Origin: DATBJG01 sp963790545
GTDB lineage: Bacteria > Acidobacteriota > Vicinamibacteria > Vicinamibacterales > JAMQPK01
Reading direction: 5' to 3'
Assembly: GCA_963790545.1 (NCBI GenBank)
Contig: CAWBPA010000025.1
Span: forward strand, 254,132 to 318,131
Length of the DNA: 64,000 nucleotides
Shown: piece after piece, positions 7,814 through 16,507 of the stretch
How the letters are laid out: every line of letters begins with the position of its first letter
Position numbering within the stretch: position 1 is the first letter of the stretch
The notes under the pieces: generated by a model
Told to the model about the DNA's origin: nothing
What the model saw: only the letters and a program-made list of their open reading frames with translations
The model's database searches: none
Position numbers and translations under genes: made by a program

Positions 7814-8998
7814 CTAGTGCGTGCGATCACCGGGCTTCATGATCACCTTAATACACTCGTCCTGCTTTTCCCGGAACGTGCGGTACATCCTGGGCGCATC
7901 GTCGAGCGTCATCCGATGTGTGATGACAAATGACGGATCAATGTCCTCACGCTCGATGTGCCCCAGCAGCGGCTGTAGGTATTTATGTATGTGCGTCTGA
8001 CCCATTTTCAAGGTGAGTCCCTTCGCAAATGCGGCGCCCAGCGGAAACTTGTCGAGCCAGCCGCCGTACACGCCAGGAATCGAGACGGTGCCACCTTTGC
8101 GGCAGGCGCCGATGGCCTGTCGAAGAGCATGCGGCCGATCGGTGGCCAGGTACATCGAGGTCTTCGCACGGTCGTACCACGCATCGAGCGTGGTTCCATG
8201 CGCTTCCAGGCCGACGGCGTCGATGCACGCGTCGGGACCCTGACCACCTGTCATTGCCCGCAAAGCTTCCGGGACGTCAACCTCTGAGTAGTTGAGAATC
8301 TCGGCCTTGCCCTGGGATGCGGCCATGGCCAGCCGCTCGGGGAATCGATCGATCGCAATGACGCGTTCCGCGCCGAGCAGATACGCGCTCTTGATCGCAA
8401 ACTGGCCGACGGGACCACATCCCCAGACCGCAATCGTGTCGCCAGGCCGAATGTTGCAGTTCTCCGCAGCCATGTACCCGGTTGGGAAGATGTCGGAGAG
8501 GAAGAGCACTTGCTCGTCCGACAGAAAATCGGGGATCTTGATCGGACCCACGTCGGCAAAGGGGACCCGAGCGTACTCGGCCTGACCGCCCGGGTAGCCG
8601 CCGTAAAGATGTGAGTATCCAAAAAGTCCCGACCCTGAGTATCCCGCGAGTTTTTCCGCCATCCAGGCGTTCGGGTTCGAGTTGTCGCACAGTGACCAGA
8701 GCTGTTCGTTGCAGAAATAGCAGTTTCCGCACGCGATCGTGAACGGCACAACGACGCGGTCGCCGACCACAAGGCGCGTGTTGCCCTTGCCAACTTCCAC
8801 GACCTCGCCCATGAACTCGTGCCCGAGCACGTCGCCTTTCTCCATGGTCGGAATGTAGCCGCCGTAGATGTGCAGGTCCGATCCACAGATGGCCGTGGCT
8901 GTGACTTTTACGATGGCGTCGCGCGGGTTCAGGATGGTCGGGTCCGGAACGTGTTCTACCCGGATGTCTTCTTTGCCGTAATAGCAGACGCCCTTCAT
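7814..8998 (-). CDS. Zinc-dependent alcohol dehydrogenase (glutathione-dependent formaldehyde dehydrogenase-like)
   Basis: The 394-residue medium-chain dehydrogenase has catalytic zinc ligands C38 (ICGSDLH) and H60 with E61 (LGHEF). Its structural-zinc cysteines are C90, C93, C96 and C104. The NAD-binding motif lies in 'VWGCGPVGQFAIKSA'. The insertion 'LYGGYPGGQAEYARVPFADV' is typical of the formaldehyde/threonine-type subgroup common in soil bacteria. The start ATG (8996-8998) follows GGGAGCTTGCC and overlaps the stop of the SRPBCC gene by 4 bp, so the two are translationally coupled. The role is probably oxidation of an alcohol or aldehyde with NAD+; the true substrate is unknown. Confidence 0.92.
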   Translation of the reverse strand: MKGVCYYGKEDIRVEHVPDPTILNPRDAIVKVTATAICGSDLHIYGGYIPTMEKGDVLGHEFMGEVVEVGKGNTRLVVGDRVVVPFTIACGNCYFCNEQLWSLCDNSNPNAWMAEKLAGYSGSGLFGYSHLYGGYPGGQAEYARVPFADVGPIKIPDFLSDEQVLFLSDIFPTGYMAAENCNIRPGDTIAVWGCGPVGQFAIKSAYLLGAERVIAIDRFPERLAMAASQGKAEILNYSEVDVPEALRAMTGGQGPDACIDAVGLEAHGTTLDAWYDRAKTSMYLATDRPHALRQAIGACRKGGTVSIPGVYGGWLDKFPLGAAFAKGLTLKMGQTHIHKYLQPLLGHIEREDIDPSFVITHRMTLDDAPRMYRTFREKQDECIKVIMKPGDRTH

Positions 8999-9678
8999 GG
9001 CAAGCTCCCTGAGGTTTCGTGTGCAGTGGCCTTTGGAATTTCGCCAGCCTCGAGCATCTGTTTGAGACGACGCAAGTCCTCGCGAATCGTCTGCGACGGC
9101 TCGCGCCAGAACGCCATGGCCGCGAGAGCACCCAGGCGCCCCGCGGGCGGCGCGTACTGAAGGTGAACCAGGATCTCGGTGCTCCGTGCGTTTCGCACGG
9201 CTTTGAAGGTGACGGATCCGGCGGTGACGACATCCGAGTTGGGCAGCGACTGCCACCCGATGACCTCGTTTTCGACTTCGTTGATGATCTCGGCATCCCA
9301 CTCCACCCGCACGCCACCAGGGCCTTTTGCAACCCAATGCGATCGCCCGTTGCCAAGCTCGGTGACACGCGCGAGGTTGGTCATGAACCTGGGCAGATTC
9401 TCCAATTGTCGCCAGAACCGGTAGACCACCTGCAGCGGCTTCTCGATGCGAACCGCTTCGCGAACGTGCATGCCGCGGCTGCCTGAAAGCGCTGCGCGCG
9501 TGTTGGTGTTGTCGCCATTTGCGACAAGGTCCCTGAGCGGTGGCGGCCACTCGCCGGCGAGGCCCCTATAGGTAAGCGGGATCGCCGAGACGGCCAGCAG
9601 AATCCCCTGCGGCGACCGCCGGGTGATGCCGTACGCCATGAGCGCCGTGCCCACGGCGGCGGCTCCCCAATTTTCCAA
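8995..9678 (-). CDS. SRPBCC-family membrane-linked protein (5' end probably frameshifted)
   Basis: The open frame from TTG 9678 gives 227 residues: two hydrophobic stretches (AAAVGTALMAYGITRRSPQ, GILLAVSAIPLTYRGLAG), then a START/SRPBCC domain (residues 70-200, 'EAVRIEKPLQVVYRFWRQLE', 'GWQSLPNSDVVTAGSVTF'). Homologues of this architecture usually have an extra N-terminus ending in '..DLENWGA'. That extension is visible here in another frame from an ATG at 9758 (METTVQYTDTTRFERR). Adding one base near 9705 would join it to 'DAWSLSDLENWG'. The full gene may therefore be 8995-9758 with a 1-bp deletion. It is coupled to the alcohol dehydrogenase by a 4-bp overlap, a pairing I would expect to be conserved. 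The ligand is unknown. Confidence 0.75.
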   Translation of the reverse strand: MENWGAAAVGTALMAYGITRRSPQGILLAVSAIPLTYRGLAGEWPPPLRDLVANGDNTNTRAALSGSRGMHVREAVRIEKPLQVVYRFWRQLENLPRFMTNLARVTELGNGRSHWVAKGPGGVRVEWDAEIINEVENEVIGWQSLPNSDVVTAGSVTFKAVRNARSTEILVHLQYAPPAGRLGALAAMAFWREPSQTIREDLRRLKQMLEAGEIPKATAHETSGSLP

Positions 9679-9926
9679 ATCGCTAAGACTCCAAGCGTCT
9701 TACCGTTCGCTCGACGCTCGAAGCGGGTTGTATCGGTGTATTGCACTGTCGTCTCCATCCGCGGCTGCTCCCGCGCGTATTTACGTTGATCGATGCTCAA
9801 AAGGGATGCACTTGCTGTACCACTCAAATCAGCGAATTCCGACCTGGCTTGAACCGTGCTTGTCCTTCACGTGTTTGAGGGCTGGCCATCTGTCGTCTTA
9901 TACGAGCATTCAGAGCGGGAGGGCTG

Positions 9927-10505
9927 ATGGATCCCGGAGAGCTTCTGCTCACGGCAGCGCGTGCGTTCGGTATCTATCTCGTGATGCTCACCGTCGTGCG
10001 CATCCTGGGCAAGAGGACGATTGGCAACTTCGCCGCGTTCGATCTGCTCGTGGCGCTCATGCTGGGCGAGCTGGTTGACGAGATCATCTACGGCGACGTC
10101 GGTCTCGTCCAAGGCACCCTTGCCATTGTCGTGATTGCCGGCGCGCAGGCCGGGAATTCGTGGCTCACGCTGTGGGGCCATGGCTTCGACACGCTCCTCG
10201 AAGGGAAGCCCACCGTGATCGTGCGCGACGGAGTGCTGCAGCCCCAGGGTCTGCGTGCCGAGCGCATGAATGCCAAAGAGGTGATGGGTCATCTGAGGAC
10301 CCTCGGAATCCAGGACGTGCGCGAGGTGAAGCTGGCCTTTGTCGAAGACGATGGGTCGGTGAGCGCGATCCGGCGGCGATGGGCGGAACCGGCCATGAAG
10401 GCGGATGTCGACCAGCAGGCCGCATCCGAACGCCGCGCGGATATGAAGGGTCAGGAAGAGGGCAGCGGTGCCGATCGGACCGACGCGCCTCAATGGCTTA
10501 CATAG
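9927..10505 (+). CDS. DUF421 (YetF-like) membrane protein
   Basis: The 192-residue protein opens with three membrane helices (about residues 8-75: 'AFGIYLVMLTVVRILGKRTI', 'FDLLVALMLGELVDEII', 'TLAIVVIAGAQAGNSW'). A cytosolic DUF421 domain follows, with 'GKPTVIVRDGVLQPQGLRAE' and 'DVREVKLAFVEDDGSVSAI'. This is the standard YetF layout. GGGAGGGCTG precedes the ATG. The last 40 residues are charged and low-complexity. No enzymatic role is known for the family; members are linked to spore or envelope functions in Bacillus. A second, truncated copy follows at 10592. Confidence 0.88.
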   Translation: MDPGELLLTAARAFGIYLVMLTVVRILGKRTIGNFAAFDLLVALMLGELVDEIIYGDVGLVQGTLAIVVIAGAQAGNSWLTLWGHGFDTLLEGKPTVIVRDGVLQPQGLRAERMNAKEVMGHLRTLGIQDVREVKLAFVEDDGSVSAIRRRWAEPAMKADVDQQAASERRADMKGQEEGSGADRTDAPQWLT

Positions 10506-10562
10506 TTGCCGCCTCAATGGCTGAGGTAACAGCCGTAGCGCAGGCGCCTGCCCGTGATTGAC

Positions 10563-10590
10563 GGCTGATGGCTGATAGCTGAAGGCTACT
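10563..10590. repeat. Heptamer array (GGCTGAT type, 4 units)
   Basis: The units GGCTGAT, GGCTGAT, AGCTGAA and GGCTACT run without gaps and end one base before the start codon of the second DUF421 gene. The same unit family, ending in the same GGCTACTT, occurs at 32924-32946. The array replaces the place where a Shine-Dalgarno sequence would be expected. Confidence 0.8.
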
Positions 10591-10591
10591 T

Positions 10592-10843
10592 ATGGACCCC
10601 CTCAGAACCGTCGTTCGATGCCTGGTTGCCTATCTATTTCTGCTCGGCCTTTTCCGGCTGGCAGGGAAGGGTTCGATCAGATCGGGCAGCCCGTTTGATT
10701 TCGTGCTCGCGCTGACGATTGGGGATCTGGTTGACGATGCCGTTTGGGCGGAAGTACCGGTGGTGCAGTTTATCGTTGCCGCGACGACGCTGGTGCTGAC
10801 AAAGTTGCTGATGACGTGGCGAGCGCTTGGCACCTCAAAGTAA
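10592..10843 (+). CDS. DUF421 membrane protein, truncated second copy
   Basis: The 83-residue frame covers only the membrane part of a YetF-like protein: 'VRCLVAYLFLLGLFRLAGKG', 'FDFVLALTIGDLVDDAVWAE' and 'VVQFIVAATTLVLTKLLMTW'. It then stops after 'RALGTSK'. The cytosolic domain seen in the intact copy at 9927 is missing. Downstream, another frame holds a short match (VTEVRLAF) to the 'VREVKLAF' strand of that domain. The gene therefore looks internally deleted or frameshifted rather than naturally short. A heptamer array sits directly upstream of the ATG and no ribosome binding site is visible. It is probably a pseudogene or a paralog spoiled by sequencing error. Confidence 0.6.
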   Translation: MDPLRTVVRCLVAYLFLLGLFRLAGKGSIRSGSPFDFVLALTIGDLVDDAVWAEVPVVQFIVAATTLVLTKLLMTWRALGTSK

Positions 10844-11114
10844 CTGAGGTTCGGCTGGCCTTCGGCAATCGAGGGACTGGCGCACACCTTGAACTGGGTC
10901 GACGTAGAGGAGGAGCGAGCATTGCGCAAGGAGTGGTGATCGCTAAATGATGGGCACTCCTGGAGTTAGTGGATCCAGAACGCCATCGGCCTCTGCCGGG
11001 CGGCTGGGGGCACCAGAGTTCTTACTACAAAGGAAATTTTGGACAGCCGCCAGGGAATCGTGGATCATACCGGTCACACTCCCCCCAAATGGTCAACAAC
11101 ACTGCGGATCCTGA
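10844..11114 (+). other. Decayed or frameshifted stretch between DUF421 remnant and kinase
   Basis: No intact gene is recognisable here. The first part contains the DUF421-like fragment 'VTEVRLAF'. A TGA at 11112-11114 closes the kinase frame on its upstream side, and translation upstream of it in the other frames shows no clear domain. The kinase N-terminus may have begun here before an indel. Confidence 0.4.
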
Positions 11115-11144
11115 CTTGCGACAGACCGCAACCTCGAAGGATAT

Positions 11145-13351
11145 TTGTCCCTGCGGCCGGAAGCCTTCCTTGCGGCAGGCCTGTGGCTCTTCGCCCGGGA
11201 ATTTCCCGCGATTACACGGTTCAGCCGCCTTGACCGTGTCTCTGTGATCGGGTTCCGGCTCGCGTTGGTGATCGGGGTAGTGCTGATCGTCGCCAATATC
11301 ATTCCCGTCGTCGCTCCAGACTCTCGGATCGACGCGTGGGCCGCACCGTTCCAGCGTCTCACCGGCTACGGACGATGGTTCTGGAACGTCGTTTTTGGGG
11401 CCGCGATTGCGGCGCTGATTGTCATTGCCTGGCGTGGACGGGGTGCGATCGGTCGAGAAGCCGCGCGAGTGCGTTTCTTCCTGTACACACTTGCGTTCAC
11501 GATCCTTCCGGTTGCGATGGAAGTTGTCGCCGAAGGGCTGTTTCCGCGCTTCGGGCAGTTGATGCAAACACCCAGGGGCCGATGGTGGGGAGGTTGGTTC
11601 ATTTACCCACCGAACTTCGCCCTTCCGATTCTCACCGCGTACGCAGTCGCTGTTGACAACGTTTTAGAAGTTCGGGTGGTGATACAGCGGGCGCTGCGCT
11701 ACCTGTTGGCGAGGTGGATCATCATGTGGGGAGCGACCGTGCCGCTCGCGATGCTCGTCTGGCATCTATACCGCTACTCCGATCGGTCCCTCATCGACGC
11801 TCTTGCCGTGCCGCCGGCGCCGGTACTGATCTGGGTTAATCTCGTGGCAGTCGTGCTGCTCGTGTTTCGTCAACGACTGGTTCACGTGCTGGATCGGTGG
11901 GCATTACCCGGGGTGCAGGATCCGTCGGCGATGCTCGTGTACATGACGGATCGCATGAAGCAAGCACGCACACCGCTGGAAGTGAGTGTGGTGTTTGCCA
12001 AAGCCGTCGAGCGTGCCTTGCAGGCCCCTGCGGACCCATACCTCGTCCGTCTCGGAGCCTGGTCTCAACTCGACGAGAGCATCGAGTGCCGCCGCGCAAT
12101 TCGCTGTTGCCGATCCTCCTCGAAGGTTCTGGGGAGCCGTGCGTGGTCGGACTGCGGCAGCGGAACTGGTACTACCAGGCTCATGACACCTGACGATCGG
12201 GCTTGGATTGCGGAGCAGGGTGTGTCGGTGCTGGTGCCAGTGGCTTCGGGACGGACGGGCGGTGGGCTTCTCGGGATCATCGCGATCAAGAACCGCCGGA
12301 ATGCGCTGGCCTTCTCTCGAGACGATTTGCGCTTCCTGCGGGCTGCGGCGGCTTCGGCCGGTCTCGCGTGCGACGTCATCCAATCCGAAGCCAATCCTTC
12401 AGGCCGGCCTGCTGGCGTCGACTCCGAGGAAGTCGGGATCCAGTGTACGGGGTGTGGCCGGGTTGAAACATGGCTCGCGGCAAATGGCAGGTGCACGTGC
12501 GGCGGCGGCTGGGAGCCCGCGGTGTTACCCAAACATCTTGTCGGGCAATTTGAAGTGGTTCAGAAGCTTGGGGCCGGTGGCATGGGCGTCGTATACCGGG
12601 CCCGAGACTTGACGCTAGGACGCGACGTTGCAGTCAAGACCCTCACCCGTCTCGCGGAAGACTCTGCAACCCACCTGCTAGTGGAAGCGCGCACGATGGC
12701 GGGCTTGTCGCATGCCCACGTTGCGGTCCTTTTTGGGATCGAGATGTGGCGAAGCACACCGATCCTTGTCATGGAATACCTCTCAGGCGGCACGCTGGCG
12801 GCGAGACTACGTGGCGGCCCATTACCGGCTTACGAAGCCGTTCGTATAGCGAAGCTTCTTGCATCTGCGCTCGAGCATCTGCACAGAAACGGCCTGTATC
12901 ACGGCGATATCAAGCCCAGCAACATCGGGTTTACTGCGGATGGCACACCGAAGTTCCTGGATTTTGGATTGTCGAGAGCGATCACGACCGCTCCGCCCTC
13001 GGCGGGCCCGACCCAAATCCCCTGTCCTTTTGCGGCACCTGGGCGTACTCGTCGCCTGAAGTCCGTAGCGGCGCTGCACCCGGGCCCGCACTCGACATCT
13101 GGGCCCTATGCGTGACGCTCTGTGAAAGCGTCCTCGGCACTCACCCGTTTCCAACCGCCGAAACGAATGCAGAAATAGCTGCGGGGGTCACGGGAGCCGT
13201 CGAGAAGCTCGAGCGGCTCGAGGCGCCGGATCTTGGTCGATTCTTGAACCGCGTGCTCAAGGCGAGTTCCAGTCGGGACACTTTGAGTGCTTTGACACTG
13301 GTCGAAGGTCTGACGTCGGTTGCCATTAGGTCGCGAGAGGCTACGCCATAA
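11145..13351 (+). CDS. Membrane Ser/Thr protein kinase with GAF-like and zinc-ribbon modules (frameshifted)
   Basis: The first 245 residues hold several membrane helices ('GFRLALVIGVVLIVANIIPV', 'PVLIWVNLVAVVLLVF'). A GAF-like sensor segment follows (about 265-405), then a zinc ribbon (CTGCG...CTCGG, about 430-452) and a kinase domain: P-loop GAGGMGVVY, Lys in VAVKTL, catalytic loop HGDIKPSN (a non-RD kinase, Asp kept) and DFG in FLDFGLS. Near 13003-13011 the frame breaks in a G/C run; the end continues in the next frame with 'CGTWAYSSPEV', 'DIWALCVTLCESV' and on to 13351. In the GAF region (about 12095-12185) the in-frame residues are odd, while another frame reads LLPILLEGSGEPCVV, so two compensating indels are likely. 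The TTG start is uncertain because homologous sequence (DRNLEGYLSLRPEAFL) begins upstream. It likely senses a cytosolic or membrane signal and phosphorylates unknown partners. Confidence 0.8.
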
Positions 13352-13380
13352 CCTGTTGCCACCATCGCCACGGAGGAACC

Positions 13381-13737
13381 ATGGCAAAAGAAAAAATCGA
13401 TCCGGACACCATACTTGACGAAGTTCTGGAAGCTATCCAAGGCGGATGCCCGGAAGGCTATAAGATTTCTGACCCCGCACAGCAAATATTTCGGAGGCGT
13501 TATCGTGAATCGATCCAAAAGGCTTTGAACGGCGGCCTAAACTGGGAGGATGAGATGAAGAAGGCTGTACTTGCAGTAGCAAAACAGCACGGGGTAATAG
13601 CCGCCGCGATTGCTTCAATCCATCACGTTCGCGATGTGAACGACGTCATGATGCTGAAAGCATCGCATCTTGTCGAACTGGAGTGTCACGCTCACTTGGA
13701 GCAACACAACAAACTCATGGGTCAATGGTGCTGGTAG
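13381..13737 (+). CDS. Hypothetical 118-residue protein
   Basis: I do not recognise this protein. It starts at an ATG directly behind GGAGGAACC, 29 bp after the kinase gene, and so is probably co-transcribed with it. It is mostly helical in appearance and acidic at its N-terminus (MAKEKIDPDTILDEVLEAIQ), with 'NWEDEMKKAVLAVAKQHGV' in the middle. No signal peptide or membrane segment is present. Its base composition is less GC-rich than its neighbours. A partner or substrate role for the upstream kinase is possible but is only a guess from position. Confidence 0.65.
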   Translation: MAKEKIDPDTILDEVLEAIQGGCPEGYKISDPAQQIFRRRYRESIQKALNGGLNWEDEMKKAVLAVAKQHGVIAAAIASIHHVRDVNDVMMLKASHLVELECHAHLEQHNKLMGQWCW

Positions 13738-13764
13738 CAGACCTGGGAGCTTGGGAGGCTTTCA

Positions 13765-14004
13765 TTGGGAAAGGCGCGCGAGATCGGTGCCAGTGCCGTC
13801 TCGCTCCTGACGGGTGCGCTTGTCGTCTGGTGGCTTATTCTTGTGCAGCGACGACTGGGCCGCCTACCGATTATCCAGAATGGAAGAAAGAAGCAACGAT
13901 TCCAGGAACCGTGCAGCGATTGCCAGCTAACAACTGGCCGTCGCGCTTGGCTGAAGGGGGAAAAGCCCTTCTACCTCAGGCCAACGAGACCTATCCGGAT
14001 TTGA
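13765..14004 (+). CDS. Possible small single-span membrane protein (weak)
   Basis: A 79-residue frame starts at TTG 13765 and contains one hydrophobic segment, GASAVSLLTGALVVWWLILV, followed by a basic stretch and a Cys pair (PCSDCQ). There is no ribosome binding site and no recognisable family. The region 13738-14045 holds no other gene candidate. Coding status is doubtful; it could be the remnant of something longer. Confidence 0.25.
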   Translation: MGKAREIGASAVSLLTGALVVWWLILVQRRLGRLPIIQNGRKKQRFQEPCSDCQLTTGRRAWLKGEKPFYLRPTRPIRI

Positions 14005-14045
14005 GTAAAGACTTGTAGGGCAACCGCCGGGCTGGTGCTGCTACA

Positions 14046-14627
14046 TTGGGATGTGGCGCTTGCGCGGGGTCACTGTTCGACGCAAATGTCCCGGACGGTT
14101 TTGAATACCAGCCCGACTTCATCTCGAACGACGAAGAAGCCCGGCTAGCCAGAGAGATGGGACGCGTGGAATTTTCGACGTTCGAGATGCGCGGTGTCGT
14201 GGCTCGCCGTCGCGTGGCCTTTTTCGGCCGGTCGTACGACGCCGCTCAAACGTTGACCCTTCCTCTGCCCGCGTTTCTGATGCCGCTGCGCGAAAAGGTG
14301 GCCGCCTGGGCGGGCCTGGAACCATCGGCGTTTGCGATGGCCTTGATCAACGAGTACACGCCCGGGACGCCCATCGGGTGGCACCGCGACGCACCCCAGT
14401 ACGACATCGTTGCCGGGATCTCGCTGCTGTCGTCGTGCCGCATGAAATTTCGTCCCTACACGCGGTCGAGCTCCAAAGAAGAGCGTCGAATTGCCACGCA
14501 CGAGATCGTGCTCGAGCGTCGGTCGGCGTATCTGATGACAGGCGAATCGAGGAACGCGTACGAGCACCACATTCCTGAGGTTCCGTTGCTGCGGTATTCG
14601 ATTACGTTCCGCACGCTGCGATCCTGA
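14046..14627 (+). CDS. AlkB-like 2-oxoglutarate/Fe(II) dioxygenase
   Basis: The product (up to 193 residues) is an AlkB-family oxygenase that reverses alkylation damage on nucleic acids. Iron ligands are the HxD in GWHRDAPQYD and the distal His in YEHHIPEV. The 2-oxoglutarate-binding arginines are in 'RYSITFRTLR' at the C-terminus. 'ALINEYTPGTPIGWHRDAP' and 'LMTGESRNAYEHHIP' match the AlkB core. The start is unclear: TTG at 14046 has no ribosome site, and the fold only begins around 'LFDANVPDGFEYQPDFIS', so a start closer to that point is possible. It is adjacent to a DNA ligase on the opposite strand, which fits a DNA-repair neighbourhood. Confidence 0.85.
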   Translation: MGCGACAGSLFDANVPDGFEYQPDFISNDEEARLAREMGRVEFSTFEMRGVVARRRVAFFGRSYDAAQTLTLPLPAFLMPLREKVAAWAGLEPSAFAMALINEYTPGTPIGWHRDAPQYDIVAGISLLSSCRMKFRPYTRSSSKEERRIATHEIVLERRSAYLMTGESRNAYEHHIPEVPLLRYSITFRTLRS

Positions 14628-14654
14628 AACCGTTGGAGACGCGGACCCTAACCA

Positions 14655-14703
14655 GCCTCCGCCAAGGCTACGGCGGTCCGCCGAAGCTTCAGCGAAGGCG
14701 GAA
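14655..14703. repeat. Imperfect palindromic intergenic repeat
   Basis: The convergent gap between the AlkB-like gene and the ligase holds CCTCCGCCAAGGCTACGG facing CCGAAGCTTCAGCGAAGGCGG, which together form an imperfect hairpin. Elements of this GCCGAAGCTTCGGC type are, to my knowledge, common REP-like repeats in Acidobacteriota. It may serve as a bidirectional terminator. Confidence 0.5.
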
Positions 14704-14712
14704 GGGCCCGCG

Positions 14713-15675
14713 CTACTCTCGTTTGACGTCGCGCGCGGGTTTGTCGTCTCGCAGTGCGACGAATCTGGAATGGCGAAGATGGTTGTCCTCGGTCCATTCC
14801 AGGAACTCGAACTGACCGACCAGCACCGGCTTCAGCCACCGGCACTCGGCCATCTTCGCCTTGGTCAGCCCCTGCCCCCATCGGCCGCTCCTGGCTTCCG
14901 GGAGATTTGCGAACGGGCAGTCTGGAATTTCGAGCCCTCGGAACTTCTTGAACACCTGCTCGCGGATGCCGGGTGTGAAGCCGTTGCGCGTGCGCGCCAC
15001 GCAGATCAGGCGATTGCCGTCGTAATAGCCCAGGATCAGCGCGTCAAAGGTCGTCGTGCCAACCGTATAGCCACCAATCACAAATTCCTGGCTGCGATCG
15101 GTCCGCATCTTCAACCAGGCGCCCGAGCGGAGGCCCGGCTCGTACCGGCTGCCACGGCGCTTGGCGACGAGCCCCTCGAGCCCCTGCGCCTTGACCGAGT
15201 GGACGAGGTCCCGCAGGCTCGCCTCGAGCGTGCCGGTGTAGCGAACCGGCTCCGCGAGCTTCGGTACAATCTTCCGCTCCAGCAGATTACGCCGTGCCTC
15301 GAGCGGCTCCCCTTTGACATCGCGGCCGGCCAGGACCAGCACGTCGAACACGAAATAGTAGATGGGCGCGTTCGATCCCTTGTAGTTCTGGAGGGCGCCA
15401 AACGACGGGCGACCGTCCTCGTCGAGCGCGACGACCTCGCCGTCGATGACCGTCTCATCCGGAAGCCCGGCAAGGCCGAGCACGATCGCCCGATACCGGC
15501 GGCTGAAGTCGTTGTCGTTGCGGGACCGCAGATGGAGGGCGCCACCGGTCTTGAACGCGATGGCACGATACCCGTCGAATTTCAGCTGATATTCCCACCG
15601 CGCGGCATCGTCTGGCAGGGTGTCGGTGCGGAGAAGGAGCATCGGCTCCACGAAACCAGCTTTGACGCGTGTCAC
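14713..15675 (-). CDS. ATP-dependent DNA ligase (LigD ligase-domain type)
   Basis: The 320-residue enzyme seals nicks using ATP. The adenylation lysine is K32 in motif I (LKFDGYRA). Motif III reads YYFVFDVLVL, motif IV EGLVAKR and motif V GAWLKMR. An OB-fold C-terminal domain follows ('FVIGGYTVGTTTFDALILGY', 'KAKMAECRWLKPVLVGQFEF'), typical of the stand-alone ligases related to LigD of bacterial end joining. The GTG start (15673-15675) overlaps the TGA stop of the PaiB gene inside TGGTGA, so translation is coupled. A longer open frame upstream (to 15963) lies inside PaiB and is not coding. No Ku gene is present in the window. Confidence 0.9.
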   Translation of the reverse strand: MTRVKAGFVEPMLLLRTDTLPDDAARWEYQLKFDGYRAIAFKTGGALHLRSRNDNDFSRRYRAIVLGLAGLPDETVIDGEVVALDEDGRPSFGALQNYKGSNAPIYYFVFDVLVLAGRDVKGEPLEARRNLLERKIVPKLAEPVRYTGTLEASLRDLVHSVKAQGLEGLVAKRRGSRYEPGLRSGAWLKMRTDRSQEFVIGGYTVGTTTFDALILGYYDGNRLICVARTRNGFTPGIREQVFKKFRGLEIPDCPFANLPEARSGRWGQGLTKAKMAECRWLKPVLVGQFEFLEWTEDNHLRHSRFVALRDDKPARDVKRE

Positions 15676-16355
15676 CAATCCGGCCCGGTTTTCGTGCGCG
15701 AGTTTTTCACCAGCTCCGCCATTGTGCTGGCCTCTGGCGACCCCTCGCGGACGAGACTCTGGACCACACCGTCGCGGTCGCGAGCGGGCCGGTTCTGGCT
15801 GACCTTCCATTTGCCGACCAGGCGGGCGATGGGAATCTCGATGCCAACGACCGCGCCAGCCATCTTGTCGATGTAGTCGGCCGGAGCGTCGGTCACCTTC
15901 CAGGGAACGGCGCGCCGCCCTTCGTGCCGACCGGTCAGCTCCTCGAGGTGCGACCGCACCCACACCGGATCATCAATGATGCGTAATCGCCCGTGCGCGT
16001 GCACGACCACATAATTCCAGGTCGGGACGACTTTTCCCGTTTCCTGTTTCGTCGGATACCACGACGGGGACACAAACATCTGGGGTCCTTGAAAGATGAC
16101 GAGCGCGTTCAAGGCTGGGACAGGCGAATTTTCGGACGGTTGCTCATGCGCGTGCTCACGCCACAGCGGATTCGCACGCGCGACGTGGCCGTGCAGCGTT
16201 CCGTACGGGACGGGTTCGGCATGGATGAGAAACGGGATGTGATTCGCATCAAGCCCCTGTGGCGTGACCGTCACCAAGGCGCCCAGCGGGTGTTCGCCAA
16301 TCAGGTTATGAAGCACCCCGACGTTGGTTTCTTCAAAGTGTTCAGGAATGTACAT
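15672..16355 (-). CDS. PaiB-type FMN-binding negative transcriptional regulator
   Basis: The 227-residue protein belongs to the PaiB family, with its characteristic opening MYIPEHFEE and the core 'NHIPFLIHAEP', 'HGHVARANPLWRE', 'FVSPSWYPTKQETGKVVPTW' and 'LVGKWKVSQNRP'. PaiB binds FMN with a split-barrel fold and in Bacillus represses sporulation and degradative enzyme genes; its role here is unknown. Its stop overlaps the start of the downstream ligase. The upstream 150 bp hold no obvious promoter that I can define. Confidence 0.92.
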   Translation of the reverse strand: MYIPEHFEETNVGVLHNLIGEHPLGALVTVTPQGLDANHIPFLIHAEPVPYGTLHGHVARANPLWREHAHEQPSENSPVPALNALVIFQGPQMFVSPSWYPTKQETGKVVPTWNYVVVHAHGRLRIIDDPVWVRSHLEELTGRHEGRRAVPWKVTDAPADYIDKMAGAVVGIEIPIARLVGKWKVSQNRPARDRDGVVQSLVREGSPEASTMAELVKNSRTKTGPDW

Positions 16356-16507
16356 GGGGCCTCACCCGTCAGGATACGAGAGAATCAGCTTGGCCACCAG
16401 TACAGCACTGTCCTTCACATTGTTGCCACAATGTGGCGGCTTACCGAGGGGCGATCAGGCGTGGAATTACTTCAAGAATCGGTCAAGTTTTTGCAAGGCT
16501 GCCACGC

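Noticed and set aside
14770..15876. 368-codon plus-strand frame opposite the DNA ligase and PaiB genes
   Set aside because: The minus strand has complete ligase motifs and the PaiB signature here; the plus frame has none.
15676..15963. Upstream extension of the DNA ligase frame
   Set aside because: The extension lies entirely inside the PaiB gene and lacks ligase sequence; the GTG at 15675 overlaps the PaiB stop and explains the start.
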